A stretch of DNA of 56,774 nt from Lactobacillus helsingborgensis (GCF_000970855.1 NZ_KQ034047.1:166551-223324); one strand, 5' to 3'; positions 26,349 to 37,178 are shown, numbered from the stretch's first letter. Numbers and translations are program-made. The notes: a model not told the origin generated them from the sequence alone.

Positions 26349-27623
26349 TTATTTATTAGGTACATCCTGAATTTTTACATCAGCACCTAGCAAACGCAAT
26401 TTTTCTTGTACTCGGTCGTAACCCCGTAAGATATTGCCAGCATTATTAATTACCGTTTTGCCCTCTGCCATTAATCCGGCAATCATAAGGCAAGCTCCTG
26501 CGCGAATTTCTCCTGCAGAAACTGTAGCACCGTGAAGTTTAGCAGTAGGATGAATTAAAATAATGCTGTCTTCAACTTTGATGTCTGCACCCATTTTGCA
26601 TAATTGCTTGATATGGCCAATCCTTTTAGGATATATTTGGTCAATAATCACGCCTTCACCGCTTTTAGCAGATAGTAAAAGAGGTGTAACCGGCTGCTGT
26701 AAATCAGTCGCAAATGCGGGATAAGAACCCGTTCTAATCTGCGTCATCTTCAAGTCACCAGCAGGATAGACAAATAAAGAATCTTCAGTAGCATCTATCA
26801 CTAGACCCATTTCTTCAACTTTGGCTAAATATGAGTCCAAGTGCTCCTCAATAATGTTATGAATGCGAATACCATTTCCAATACAGCCAGCTAACGAAAT
26901 ATAAGTGCCGGCTTCAATCCGGTCAGGGATAATTGTATGAGGTGTCTTGGCTTCAAGCCGCTTGACGCCCTCAATTCTAATGGAATCCGTTCCAGCACCT
27001 CTGATAACAGCTCCCATATTATTCAAAAAAGTTGCTAAATCAATTATTTCAGGTTCTTTAGCAGCATTGTTGATAATAGTTTGGCCCTGAGCAGTAACGG
27101 AAGCCATTATTATATTCATCGTTGCGCCCACGGAAGGCATTTCTAAATGTATTGTGGCTCCATGCAAACCATCAGCCGGAGCCGTAATTTTTATTTGATC
27201 ATCTTCATTTTTTACACATGCGCCTAAGGCTTCAAATCCCTTAATATGTTGGTCAATGGGGCGGGGACCGATATCATCTCCACCAGGGAAGCCCACAACA
27301 GCCTTACCAAAACGACCAAGAAGAGCTCCCATAAAGTAATAGGAAGCACGTAAACTCTTGATTTTACCACTTGGCAATGGGCTCATCTTAATGTGTTCTG
27401 GATTGATACGCAATGTCGTATTATTAAAGTCACTGACGACATCCATTTCACTTAACAGATCCATTAAGTTGTCAACATCTGCAATTCTGGGAACGCCTTC
27501 CAAAATTACTGGTGTTCGCGACAAAATTGAAGCTGGAATCAGTGCAACGGTTGAGTTTTTGGCACCACCGATCCAGACATCACCCTGCAGGGGCTTTCCA
27601 CCATGAATAATCATTTGCTTCAT
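26349..27623 (-). CDS. murA: UDP-GlcNAc 1-carboxyvinyltransferase (Asp in place of catalytic Cys)
   Basis: First committed step of peptidoglycan synthesis: transfer of enolpyruvate from PEP to UDP-GlcNAc. The 424-residue product has GGAKNS with the conserved Lys22, and the PEP loop GGDDIGPRPIDQH. In E. coli the loop reads GGCTIGARP with Cys115; here Asp116 takes that place. Asp at this position is known from naturally fosfomycin-insensitive MurA enzymes (for example Mycobacterium tuberculosis). It follows pyrG in the same direction, a typical lactobacillus order; whether it is the main or second MurA copy cannot be told from this window. Confidence 0.92.
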   Translation of the reverse strand: MKQMIIHGGKPLQGDVWIGGAKNSTVALIPASILSRTPVILEGVPRIADVDNLMDLLSEMDVVSDFNNTTLRINPEHIKMSPLPSGKIKSLRASYYFMGALLGRFGKAVVGFPGGDDIGPRPIDQHIKGFEALGACVKNEDDQIKITAPADGLHGATIHLEMPSVGATMNIIMASVTAQGQTIINNAAKEPEIIDLATFLNNMGAVIRGAGTDSIRIEGVKRLEAKTPHTIIPDRIEAGTYISLAGCIGNGIRIHNIIEEHLDSYLAKVEEMGLVIDATEDSLFVYPAGDLKMTQIRTGSYPAFATDLQQPVTPLLLSAKSGEGVIIDQIYPKRIGHIKQLCKMGADIKVEDSIILIHPTAKLHGATVSAGEIRAGACLMIAGLMAEGKTVINNAGNILRGYDRVQEKLRLLGADVKIQDVPNK

Positions 27624-27751
27624 TGGCGAAAAAATCCTTTTCTATTTCGTTTAGTCATAATAATGTTAAAGGAATTTAACAGAAAAAACAAGAGAAGACC
27701 TTCGCCTTCCCCCGTCCAAAAATTTGATTTTGTATTATCTAATTACGCCAA

Positions 27752-29455
<1,704 letters not shown>

Positions 29456-29462
29456 AAATAAA

Positions 29463-29491
29463 ATACTATCTATTTTAAGACTCAAAGTCAA
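29463..29491 (-). promoter_or_regulatory. pyrG promoter
   Basis: TTGACT (29486-29491), 17-base spacer, TAGTAT (29463-29468) on the minus strand; the -35 box lies only a few bases past the rpoE stop. Confidence 0.78.
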
Positions 29492-29496
29492 GAAAA

Positions 29497-30051
29497 TTAT
29501 TCGTCTTCATCTTCATCGCCGTCATCATTTAATTCAGATAACTGACCTTCAATGCCGTCTGGTAAATCTTCATCATCTTCATCATCGGTATTGACATAAT
29601 CTTCGTCATCGTCAAAGTCATCAGTTTCATCATCTGCGGTGGCGTCTAAATCTTCATCTTCTGGGTCATCATTATCATAATCAATAATATCATCGCTACC
29701 AGTAGCAGTTGCTAAGAAGGCGTTAACTTTCTTATGGTGGGTACGAGTATCCTCCTCGTCCTCATCTTCAGGGTGGTTAACTTCTTCATCCACTGATTCA
29801 TAAGGAAACCATGAACGAAGTGCCCAGACATTTTCACCCATAGAAATGAACTCACCATTAGTGTTCATATCAGTATAAAATTGGGGCAAACGTTCCCTTA
29901 TTTCTTCATCACTCACGCCTAAGTATTTTTGCACGGCATTAACAATATCAGCGAAAGCCATTCTTTTATTGTTGTCTTCCAGAATTGCGCGAGCAACTTC
30001 AATCATTGATAATTCATTGCGATTTTTATTTTTAAAGTCGTTTAATCCCAC
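29497..30051 (-). CDS. rpoE: DNA-directed RNA polymerase delta subunit
   Basis: Delta subunit of Gram-positive RNA polymerase, which promotes recycling and sensitivity to the initiating nucleotide. The 184-residue product has a folded N-terminal HARE-HTH domain (SMIEVARAILEDNNKRMAFA, about 15-90) and a very acidic, disordered C-terminal half rich in Asp/Glu, the family hallmark. Starts with GTG behind GAGAGG. Lies between a DUF1934 gene and pyrG as in many lactobacilli and bacilli. Confidence 0.95.
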   Translation of the reverse strand: MGLNDFKNKNRNELSMIEVARAILEDNNKRMAFADIVNAVQKYLGVSDEEIRERLPQFYTDMNTNGEFISMGENVWALRSWFPYESVDEEVNHPEDEDEEDTRTHHKKVNAFLATATGSDDIIDYDNDDPEDEDLDATADDETDDFDDDEDYVNTDDEDDEDLPDGIEGQLSELNDDGDEDEDE

Positions 30052-30098
30052 AATTGTATTCCTCTCTCTTAAACAGTCTTTTTTATTTTACTAGGCGT

Positions 30099-30503
30099 TC
30101 AAGTAAAAATCAATGTGATGGTATAGTTACCTATTAAGTATAGACCACTATAAAGGTCATATTCAATCTGAAGTTCACGTGAACCATCATTTTTAGGGAA
30201 AAATTTAATAAATTTTGTCGTGCTTTGTAAGTCCATCTGATAACCTTGCGCAATATAGCGGCAATTCATCCGCTCACCAACAATAAAATGTAATTGCGAG
30301 TAATTATTCTTATCAGTTCCACGCCTAATTATTACATTATTTTCTCTAATTAAAATTTTAACTGGAATTTGATTGTCTTCCAAATATGAAACTCTGACAG
30401 CTCCCTCTGAGTCAGTTAAATTACCTTGAGCTTGTTTTTTAAAAGTTTCACTTTCTTTACCCTGAATAATTCTACTAGTAAAATCGATTTTTACTTTAGT
30501 CAT
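30099..30503 (-). CDS. DUF1934 (YwiB-like) beta-barrel protein
   Basis: A 134-residue cytoplasmic protein of the DUF1934 family, expected to form a calycin-like barrel; no signal peptide. Family features are alternating strands with GAVRVSYLED and the C-terminal LQIEYDLYSGLYLIGNYTIT. Function unknown. It lies directly upstream of rpoE in the same direction, about 50 bases apart, probably co-transcribed. No strong ribosome binding site. Confidence 0.8.
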   Translation of the reverse strand: MTKVKIDFTSRIIQGKESETFKKQAQGNLTDSEGAVRVSYLEDNQIPVKILIRENNVIIRRGTDKNNYSQLHFIVGERMNCRYIAQGYQMDLQSTTKFIKFFPKNDGSRELQIEYDLYSGLYLIGNYTITLIFT

Positions 30504-30524
30504 ATACTTGATTTCTTTACAATA

Positions 30525-30549
30525 AAAAAGCTAATCAGGTTGATTAGCT
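30525..30549 (-). terminator. Terminator upstream of the DUF1934 gene
   Basis: AGCTAATCA/TGATTAGCT hairpin followed by a U run on the minus strand. It closes transcription from the decayed MFS/ABC stretch before DUF1934-rpoE. Confidence 0.75.
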
Positions 30550-30630
30550 AAAATAGCTCATTATTTTTATATCATTTTAGCAGACAACATTATAAAATAA
30601 ATTATTTTATTATGCCAGTAATTACTCTAA

Positions 30631-30844
30631 TTAGTTCTTTTTAGGCACTGATAGCAAAATATTAATACCACCAATTATAATTAGGCTTGTACAAACAACA
30701 ATAATAAATTTTTCACCAACATGATCAAGAATTATTCCAGCAACAATTGACGAAGCGGGCTCACCAATATTGGCAGCGGTAACTTTTTGAGAATTTTTTA
30801 CCAATATTTTGTTAAGCCTTCATCTTATTCTCTTTTTCTAACAT
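30631..30844 (-). pseudogene. MFS transporter with internal deletion
   Basis: On the minus strand a ribosome binding site (AGAGGAAA) and ATG at 30844 open a frame reading MLEKENKMKA and then stop. Directly afterwards, in another frame, comes about 60 residues of a transporter C-terminus (KVTAANIGEPASSIVAG..., a last membrane helix, ending VPKKN and a stop at 30631). The two ends of one gene therefore survive with the middle, over 1 kb for a usual MFS protein, deleted. Confidence 0.7.
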
Positions 30845-30972
30845 GATTTTCCTCTAAAGGTTTTCTTTTTAATAATATCATTTCCCATTAATTGCTTAAA
30901 ATAAGCAATTATTTTTTAATGGTTTGCGTCGCATTTAAGTTATATTTACCAAAAACGGTAATTATTAGTTAA

Positions 30973-32577
30973 CTAAACAGTTATGATTTGGTCAAATTTA
31001 TCTTTATTTTCTTCGTGTAACTGGTGACTGACGAATACAACAGTAATTTTAGGCAGATTTAAAAAGTCATTTTCTACTTTAATTGCGCCTGCTTTGTCCA
31101 AGCTGCTGGTCGATTCATCGAGTAAGTATAACTTGCGATTTCTAAGTAACCCACGAGCTAGTGCCAAACGCTGCTTTTGTCCGCCTGATAAACTAGCACC
31201 ACCTTCGCCAACTGGGGTATCTAACTTTTGCGGCAAAGAGCTCACAAAGTCCCATAAATCAGCCTTTTCCAGTGCAGATTTTATTTCTTCATCAGTAAAA
31301 TGTTGACCTAGTTCCAGATTATAGCGCACTGTATCATTAAAAAGATATGCAGTTTGATCAATATAAACTATATTGGCGCGTAAGGTACTATTAGCAATAT
31401 TTTTATACTCAGTATTATCTAATTCAAGTTCTCCCGTATAATCGGTTAAACGGCCAGCCAAAATTTTTAGAAGAGTACTCTTGCCACTTCCTGATTCGCC
31501 ATCCACCGCAATTTTTTGCCCGTCATCTATTTTAAAATTAAGTGGTTTTTTAAATACTGGTTTATCTGGATGATATGCAATTTGTAAATTTTTAGCTGAA
31601 ATATTGATAGTAGCAATTTTTCTATCACCTTCAATATTAGCTTTAATCGGTTCATCTAATTGATATTTGCTAAAAATCGGATTGAGTGCCTGCAACTCAG
31701 TCAAAATCGGTGCAATAACAGCTAATGAATTAAAAACATTAAAGGCCAGCGAAGTAGATGAATTAATTACCCCAATAGTTACCTGCTTTTCTAAAATCAG
31801 AAAACCTGTCCAAGCCTGAATAGCTACTTGACTAATAACATTGCTGGCGCCAGCTATACTGCTATTATATGAACTGTACTTTGCTTACCGAACCTTTGCC
31901 CCAATTAACTTTTTAACGGCGCTAGTGATCCGCTTTTCTATCTGCTGTTCAGCGGTAAAAATATTATAGGTGGCAAAGCCTTGCAGACAATCATTAATTA
32001 CATTAACTACTTTTTCATTTTCCTTACTAGTAGTGAAGTTGCTGCTGGCAACTTTTTTACGCACAAGTTGCGGTAATCCTAAAGTAAAAAAGGTTAAAAT
32101 GATCACTAGTGGTAAAAAAGTCCAATTAAATTTGAGCAATGCAATTAAAGAGAAAACTGAATCGCCAAAAATTTGCACCATAGAGAATAAATTGGTAAAA
32201 CCATTTTCTTCAATTAAATTCATATCATTAGTCAGCCATGAGGTGTAAACTCCAGTATCATGTTGTTCAAAACGTGAAACCGAATAGTTCTCTAAGTGCA
32301 AAATAATATCTTGCCGTAATCTTAAACTTAGGAATTGAACTGTTTTTACACTTAAAACCTGCTCACTAATTAGAAAAATGGTCATTACCAAAAATAGTAA
32401 AATGTTGAGCAAAATGTACTTAAAAAAGCCTTGAAAGTCAAGCTTTATCAAGCTATTCAAAATAAAAACATTAATTAATGAATTAAGCACCCGAAAAACA
32501 GAACAAATCAGTTGTAGAATAACTACCACTGTCACTTTTCCCGGTTCTTGTTTAACGTATTTAAATAGATTTTTCAT
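30973..32577 (-). pseudogene. ABC exporter half-transporter broken by one stop codon
   Basis: Membrane part 32577-31888 (230 residues, about five helices), then an in-frame TAA at 31885-31887. The same frame continues without further damage to 30973, including Walker A DGESGSGKST, Q-loop VYIDQTAYLF, signature SLSGGQKQR, Walker B LYLLDESTSSLD and H-loop VSHQL. Without the stop the product would be 534 codons, the size of the other exporters here. No ribosome binding site precedes the internal ATG at 31704, so the ATPase is unlikely to be made alone. It diverges clearly from the A and B paralogues and lies downstream of the peptide/Rgg locus. Confidence 0.85.
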
Positions 32578-32621
32578 AGTAATGTGACCTATAAGTTTTT
32601 TATTTCATAGTTTATCTGACA

Positions 32622-32631
32622 TGCTATAGCA
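32622..32631. promoter_or_regulatory. Palindrome before the ABC pseudogene
   Basis: TGCTATAGCA, a perfect 10-bp palindrome 45 bases before the exporter start. It overlaps a possible -35 (TTGCTA) that is 17 bases from TATGAA. Its half-site TGCTA is shared with the palindrome before the peptide gene (33003-33021). Confidence 0.35.
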
Positions 32632-32737
32632 AAAGCTGTTTGTAAATAAGTGTATCATGATTAATCCTAAATTAAAATCTCATTTTCAATTAATTTAGGC
32701 TGTAAAAATTAGCTAAATTATTATAAAAAAGAAGATG

Positions 32738-32778
32738 CAAAAAAAGAGTAAAAATATTAAAAATATTTTTACTCTTTT
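32738..32778 (-). terminator. Terminator after the small peptide gene
   Basis: A 17-bp stem (arms AAAAGAGTAAAAATATT and its complement, loop of three) followed by seven U residues on the minus strand. It separates the peptide gene from the ABC pseudogene, making the peptide its own short transcript. Confidence 0.8.
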
Positions 32779-32918
32779 AAGATCATATAACATATATTCA
32801 TTAAATTAATACAAAGATATAAGTTATATAAACTAGGTATAAACTTTTTAATTTTTTTGCATCAAACTCGATAGCAGTTCTATTACTTAAAAAATTTGAA
32901 GTAACAATAAAACTGATA

Positions 32919-32963
32919 TTAACGTTGAGGCATTACAACGATTACATCTCTCAACAAATCCAT
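32919..32963 (-). CDS. 14-residue peptide, candidate Rgg signal
   Basis: Reads MDLLRDVIVVMPQR and stop. The ribosome binding site is excellent (AAAAGGAGA, seven bases before ATG), far better than most genes around it. It begins about 90 bases past the rgg stop on the same strand, and a strong terminator follows. Its core RDVIVV is short, hydrophobic and acidic-led, resembling the mature SHP pheromones that bind Rgg proteins in streptococci, though it has no export leader. Signalling is inferred; it could also be a leader peptide or chance frame. Confidence 0.55.
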   Translation of the reverse strand: MDLLRDVIVVMPQR

Positions 32964-33002
32964 AATATATCTCCTTTTATATCAATATCTTTAACACCTT
33001 TT

Positions 33003-33021
33003 ATGCTACTACTAATAGCAT
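33003..33021. promoter_or_regulatory. Palindrome before the small peptide gene
   Basis: ATGCTA and TAGCAT arms with a 7-base spacer, 40 bases upstream of the peptide's ATG and within a possible promoter (TTGTAA, 16 bases, TAGCAT on the minus strand). Candidate binding site for the Rgg regulator. Confidence 0.4.
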
Positions 33022-33052
33022 TATTTACAAGTATATTTTCATATTTGAAAAC

Positions 33053-33883
33053 CTATTTAGCTATCTTATTAACAAATGTGGAATATCCAGCTTTATCTAA
33101 TATAACTCTAATTTCTTTAGCTTCATTTTTCTTTTGCTTAATAAGGTCTCCAAAATATAACCCTAGTATTTTGGTAAAAGCCAGATCTATTTTTTCTGGC
33201 AATCTTTTTAAAAAATTCAGTGGTTCATAGCAGTAATCAAGTTTCCCTAATTCCATACACCAATTAATATAGTTAATCATTAAACCACTTAAAGCTACTT
33301 CAGTCTTGCTTTCTACTTTTTCAGAACTATCATATCGTCTGATTACCCCTTTAACTAGAAAAGTGGCTTCTTCAAAAGAATATATTCGAATGATATTCGC
33401 TAAAATTACAATACGATAATATTCATTTTCATCAGTATCTTTTTGGAAAATCATTTTCTTAATTTGGTTTTTTTGTTTGGTCGTTAATCTTTTGAGAGCT
33501 TTTTTGTCATGAGTATTAGCTATCAATTTGGCAGCAAGTTTAGAGAACTTAATAAAAGGTGTTTGTATTTTGATTTTATCCAGTTCCTTGATTACTTTAT
33601 TGATCTCGACATCATTATCTTCTGTTGCAACTTTTATAAATCTGTTAACCAAGCCATTTAATTTTTTCTCGTCATTATCTTTAATAATAATGTCTTCGAA
33701 AAATTCCTTAGGTGTAACATTATGACTTTTTAAAATTTCTAAGAAGTCATTTACACCAATATCATTCAAACCCCGCTCCACTTTAGAGTAAAAGGACACA
33801 GAAATAACGCCAGCTGCCATTTCTGTTTGTGTTAATCCCAATTGTTGGCGCAAATTTTTAAGTTTATCACCTATATAATTCAT
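33053..33883 (-). CDS. Rgg/GadR/MutR-family transcriptional regulator
   Basis: A 276-residue cytoplasmic regulator. The XRE helix-turn-helix occupies residues about 1-60 (GDKLKNLRQQLGLTQTEMAA, then SVSFYSKVERGLNDIGVNDF), the exact Rgg pattern. A long helical repeat domain follows (about 70-270), the part that binds signalling peptides in Rgg, RopB and ComR. The ATG at 33883 has AGGTGAG before it; the longer frame adds 20 residues with several Cys and lacks support. Directly downstream lie a palindrome, a 14-codon peptide gene and an ABC exporter remnant, the usual company of peptide-responsive Rgg proteins. Confidence 0.85.
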   Translation of the reverse strand: MNYIGDKLKNLRQQLGLTQTEMAAGVISVSFYSKVERGLNDIGVNDFLEILKSHNVTPKEFFEDIIIKDNDEKKLNGLVNRFIKVATEDNDVEINKVIKELDKIKIQTPFIKFSKLAAKLIANTHDKKALKRLTTKQKNQIKKMIFQKDTDENEYYRIVILANIIRIYSFEEATFLVKGVIRRYDSSEKVESKTEVALSGLMINYINWCMELGKLDYCYEPLNFLKRLPEKIDLAFTKILGLYFGDLIKQKKNEAKEIRVILDKAGYSTFVNKIAK

Positions 33884-34082
33884 TAACTCACCTATCTCTT
33901 TTTGTTTATTTATGCACTTACAATTATGCTCACAATTGCTCAAACTAGCAAAATTTATTATTTAATTTTAATAAAAAACGCGAAAAAGATAAACTAGTTA
34001 AACTATAAGGCTTAAATTTGCTATAATTTAAGTAATTAATAACATTTTAAACAGATTTGTTAAATAGCTATAGGGGATATAC

Positions 34083-35441
34083 ATGCCAAACTTTCATAGT
34101 AATAGACTAGCTAAAGAAGTAGTTTTAAGAGATCCAGTACACGAATACATTCACATTGAAGATCAGGTTATCCTGGACATTTTAAAGACTAAAGAATTTC
34201 AGCGCATGCGTCGTATCAAGCAGTTAGGGCCGATTGCCTATGTTTTTCCCGGTGCTACTCATACCCGCTTTGAGCATAACTTGGGTGTTTATGAATTAAC
34301 CCGCCGCATTTGTAATATTTTTGCCAAAAAGTACCCTTCAAGGCGCTCAGGTGATGGGCTTTGGGATGACAATAACAGGCTTTTAGTGGAATGTGCTGGT
34401 CTTCTTCACGATATTGGTCACGGGCCCTATTCTCACACTTTTGAACACCTTTTTGGAACTGATCATGAAAAAATCGGGCAAAAAATTATTATGGACCCTA
34501 GCACCGATATTAACCGCGTCTTAAGCCAAGTTTCGCCCAACTTTCCTGGCTTAGTTGCCAGCGTGATTGCAAAAACGTACCCTAATCCCCAAGTAGTAAA
34601 AATGATTTCGAGCCAAGCTGATGCTGATCGGATGGATTATCTTAAACGTGATGCCTATTTTACTGGTGTTACTTACGGTGAATTTGACTTGTCCAGAATC
34701 TTACAGGAAATTCGTCCATATAGTGATGGCATTTGCTTCACTATGGCTGGAATGCACGCTGTTGAGGACTACATCGTTTCCCGTTACCAAATGTACCAGC
34801 AGGTCTACTTTCATAGAGTTGGACGCTCAATGGAAGTTATTTTGCAACATTTACTTGAACGAGCAAAAATTGCTTACCAACAAAGCAATTTGCCGGTCAC
34901 ACCTAGCTTAGCAAAATTTTTAGCTGGCAATTGGGATCTTACCGATTATCTCAAATTGGATGACGGTGTGATGGAAACCAACTTTTCAATGTGGACTAAA
35001 TCAAGTGATCCTATCTTAGCTGATTTGAGTAAACGTTACCTTTTCAGACAACCGCTTGCCAGTGTTTGCATTGATGAAGAAACTAAAAGCTTGCTGCCCA
35101 AGCTAAAAACGTTAATAAAACAAGCAGGTTTTGACCCTAATTATTATACCGATACCAACTCTGCATTTGATGAACCCTATGACGCTTATAAACCAAGTGG
35201 CAAAAATGCTAACAGTCAAATTGAAATCATGCAGAATGACGGTCAATTAATAGAACTATCACAACTAAGTCCGCTTGTCCGTTCACTTAACGGGACATTG
35301 CAGGGAGATGAAAGATTTTTCTTCCCCAAAGTTATGATGTCTAACAACCTTGAACCACAAATTTTTGATCCCCTGTATCAAAAGTTTCAACGTTACGTCA
35401 AAAATGGTACTCTACGCTATATTAGAAAACCCAAAAAGTAA
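34083..35441 (+). CDS. HD-domain phosphohydrolase (YwfO-like)
   Basis: A 452-residue metal-dependent phosphohydrolase related to dGTPases and bacillary YwfO. HD motif: HTRFEHNLGV, then LLHDIGHGPYSHTFEH, then the distal Asp in SQADADRMDYLKRD. RDPVHEYI at the N-terminus is characteristic. Substrate probably deoxynucleoside triphosphates; not shown by sequence. AGGGGATATAC precedes the ATG. Stands alone with a terminator at 35447. Confidence 0.9.
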   Translation: MPNFHSNRLAKEVVLRDPVHEYIHIEDQVILDILKTKEFQRMRRIKQLGPIAYVFPGATHTRFEHNLGVYELTRRICNIFAKKYPSRRSGDGLWDDNNRLLVECAGLLHDIGHGPYSHTFEHLFGTDHEKIGQKIIMDPSTDINRVLSQVSPNFPGLVASVIAKTYPNPQVVKMISSQADADRMDYLKRDAYFTGVTYGEFDLSRILQEIRPYSDGICFTMAGMHAVEDYIVSRYQMYQQVYFHRVGRSMEVILQHLLERAKIAYQQSNLPVTPSLAKFLAGNWDLTDYLKLDDGVMETNFSMWTKSSDPILADLSKRYLFRQPLASVCIDEETKSLLPKLKTLIKQAGFDPNYYTDTNSAFDEPYDAYKPSGKNANSQIEIMQNDGQLIELSQLSPLVRSLNGTLQGDERFFFPKVMMSNNLEPQIFDPLYQKFQRYVKNGTLRYIRKPKK

Positions 35442-35472
35442 AAAAACTGAATCACGCTAGATTCAGTTTTTT
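35441..35472. terminator. Bidirectional terminator
   Basis: CTGAATC/GATTCAG stem with A6 on the left and T6 on the right. It lies between the HD gene (plus) and the ABC array (minus), which converge here. Confidence 0.82.
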
Positions 35473-35494
35473 GCTGTTTTATTCGAAGACAATT

Positions 35495-37087
35495 TTACGC
35501 TTTAACATTTTTTACCAAGTGAATTTCTTTATCAAACAGCTGTTTCATTTGCTTGTTAAAACTGTGAGCGATAAAAATTACTGTAGCAGGGGTAGCTATA
35601 ACCTCATGCAAAATTTGCATTGTTGCTTCTTGGTCAATGGCACTAGTGCCTTCATCAATCAAAATAATTTCACTCTGATGAACTAAAGCTCGTACCAAAA
35701 CAATCTTTTGCCTTTGACCACCTGAAATATTCAAATTATTAAGATCAATCTTTTGTTCCAACCCGTTATCAAATTTGGCAATGTCTCCAGCTAATTGCAC
35801 CTTCTCAGTCAGAGCTGTTAAAGCACCCTTTAGTTTATCGACAAACATCGTCATGTTATCGGCAATGCTGACGGGAAAGAGAACTGGATCTTGGGGAATA
35901 TAACCAATTTTACTCATATCGGGTGTAACCACGACACCGTCTTTATTTTTAAAAATGACTTGACCAGAACTTGGTTTAATTTGACCTAAAATGAGTTTGA
36001 ATAACGTCGATTTACCTGCTCCAGAATCACCAGTTAATAGTATTTTTTCGCCAGGTTTCACATTAACATCAGGAAAGAGCAAACTCTCACCGTTAGGAAA
36101 TTTTAGGCTCAGATCATGCGTACTAATTGCAGCAGGCGTTGCTACCTTTTTGGTCTCTACTTTTTCTATCGGTGCAGACGTTTTAGCAATTTCCTTATTT
36201 AAAGATTCGGTTCCCTTCATTTGACCATAGCGACTAACTATAAGTTCAATACTTTGCCTTAAATAGAAATTACAATTGCCTACTCCAGTGATTGCACCAA
36301 ATGCTACTACTTTAGCTTGGAACAAATAACCTGCCAGTATGAACAAAATTATAGAAAAAGAAATGGATACTAATCCGTTAATAATAGACAGTAACTGCAT
36401 CACGCCATTTTGCTTAATATTGGCATCTTCTAAATTTTTACCAGCCGCACTAGTTATTTTAAATAGCTTATCTCCCGCAAAATAGCGTTGAATTTCTGCC
36501 AGACCGTTCAGCCATTTTTCCAAGCAGTCAAGATATTTACTATTACTTTCAGAAATTTGATTCATCGACTTTTGCAATGGCTTTTCTAATAATTTGGGTA
36601 AAGCTAATGAAATAGCTACCATTAAAGCAATTGTCAAAAGTAAACTCCAGTGTAATGAGATCAGTAGAACAACTACAGATATTAAATTGATGACACCACC
36701 AATTAGAGTAAAGAATGGCGTGAAATAATTTTCCTGACTTTGAACCAAGTCATTTGTCAACCGATTTTGAATTTGAGCAACAGAATGTTCTTTTTGATCT
36801 GCATAAAAGTGAGATACAGATCTTTTTCTGATATGAAAATTAAATTCCTCTTGTTGTTTTGATAGAAGGAACGCATTCAGTCCTTGTATTAAATATTGAA
36901 ATAGGAAAGCGATAAAGGAAATAACTGTCATAAGTAAAAACTGGTGCAATTTTTGTTGCTGAATTGCTGTAGTTTCCAGCATAACTAATTGTGTAGTTAC
37001 AATTGGTAAAGCCCATTCCAAAATCGTGGTCAAAATCAGTATCATGAAGCGTAAAGGGTTTTGTCTGTACAAGTCTTTGATTGTCAT
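35495..37087 (-). CDS. ABC exporter half-transporter, B' type
   Basis: A 530-residue membrane-ATPase fusion, closest by eye to its upstream neighbour at 37179-38768: long stretches such as KPGEKILLTGDSGAGKSTLF are almost shared. Walker A TGDSGAGKST, signature ISGGQRQK, Walker B IILIDEGTSAID and H-loop IAHS are intact; the residue after the H-loop His is Ser where the others have Asn. Good ribosome binding site (AAAGGAG). It looks like a tandem duplicate of the B gene and may replace it in the heterodimer with A. Confidence 0.87.
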   Translation of the reverse strand: MTIKDLYRQNPLRFMILILTTILEWALPIVTTQLVMLETTAIQQQKLHQFLLMTVISFIAFLFQYLIQGLNAFLLSKQQEEFNFHIRKRSVSHFYADQKEHSVAQIQNRLTNDLVQSQENYFTPFFTLIGGVINLISVVVLLISLHWSLLLTIALMVAISLALPKLLEKPLQKSMNQISESNSKYLDCLEKWLNGLAEIQRYFAGDKLFKITSAAGKNLEDANIKQNGVMQLLSIINGLVSISFSIILFILAGYLFQAKVVAFGAITGVGNCNFYLRQSIELIVSRYGQMKGTESLNKEIAKTSAPIEKVETKKVATPAAISTHDLSLKFPNGESLLFPDVNVKPGEKILLTGDSGAGKSTLFKLILGQIKPSSGQVIFKNKDGVVVTPDMSKIGYIPQDPVLFPVSIADNMTMFVDKLKGALTALTEKVQLAGDIAKFDNGLEQKIDLNNLNISGGQRQKIVLVRALVHQSEIILIDEGTSAIDQEATMQILHEVIATPATVIFIAHSFNKQMKQLFDKEIHLVKNVKA

Positions 37088-37178
37088 AGTGGTTTGTCTC
37101 TCCTTTCTTTTAGTTTATTTTTATTATCTGGGTTAAATTTTTAATGTGAAAATACAACTTGAGTTGCAAGTCACATTT

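Noticed and set aside
30891..30909. Hairpin ATTGCTTA/TAAGCAAT with a T run on the plus strand
   Set aside because: No plus-strand gene ends there, and on the minus strand no U run follows; probably without function or a leftover of a lost gene.
32925..33230. Plus-strand 101-residue hydrophobic frame opposite the peptide and the end of rgg
   Set aside because: No ribosome binding site, antisense to well-supported minus-strand signals, hydrophobicity follows from the AT-rich complement.
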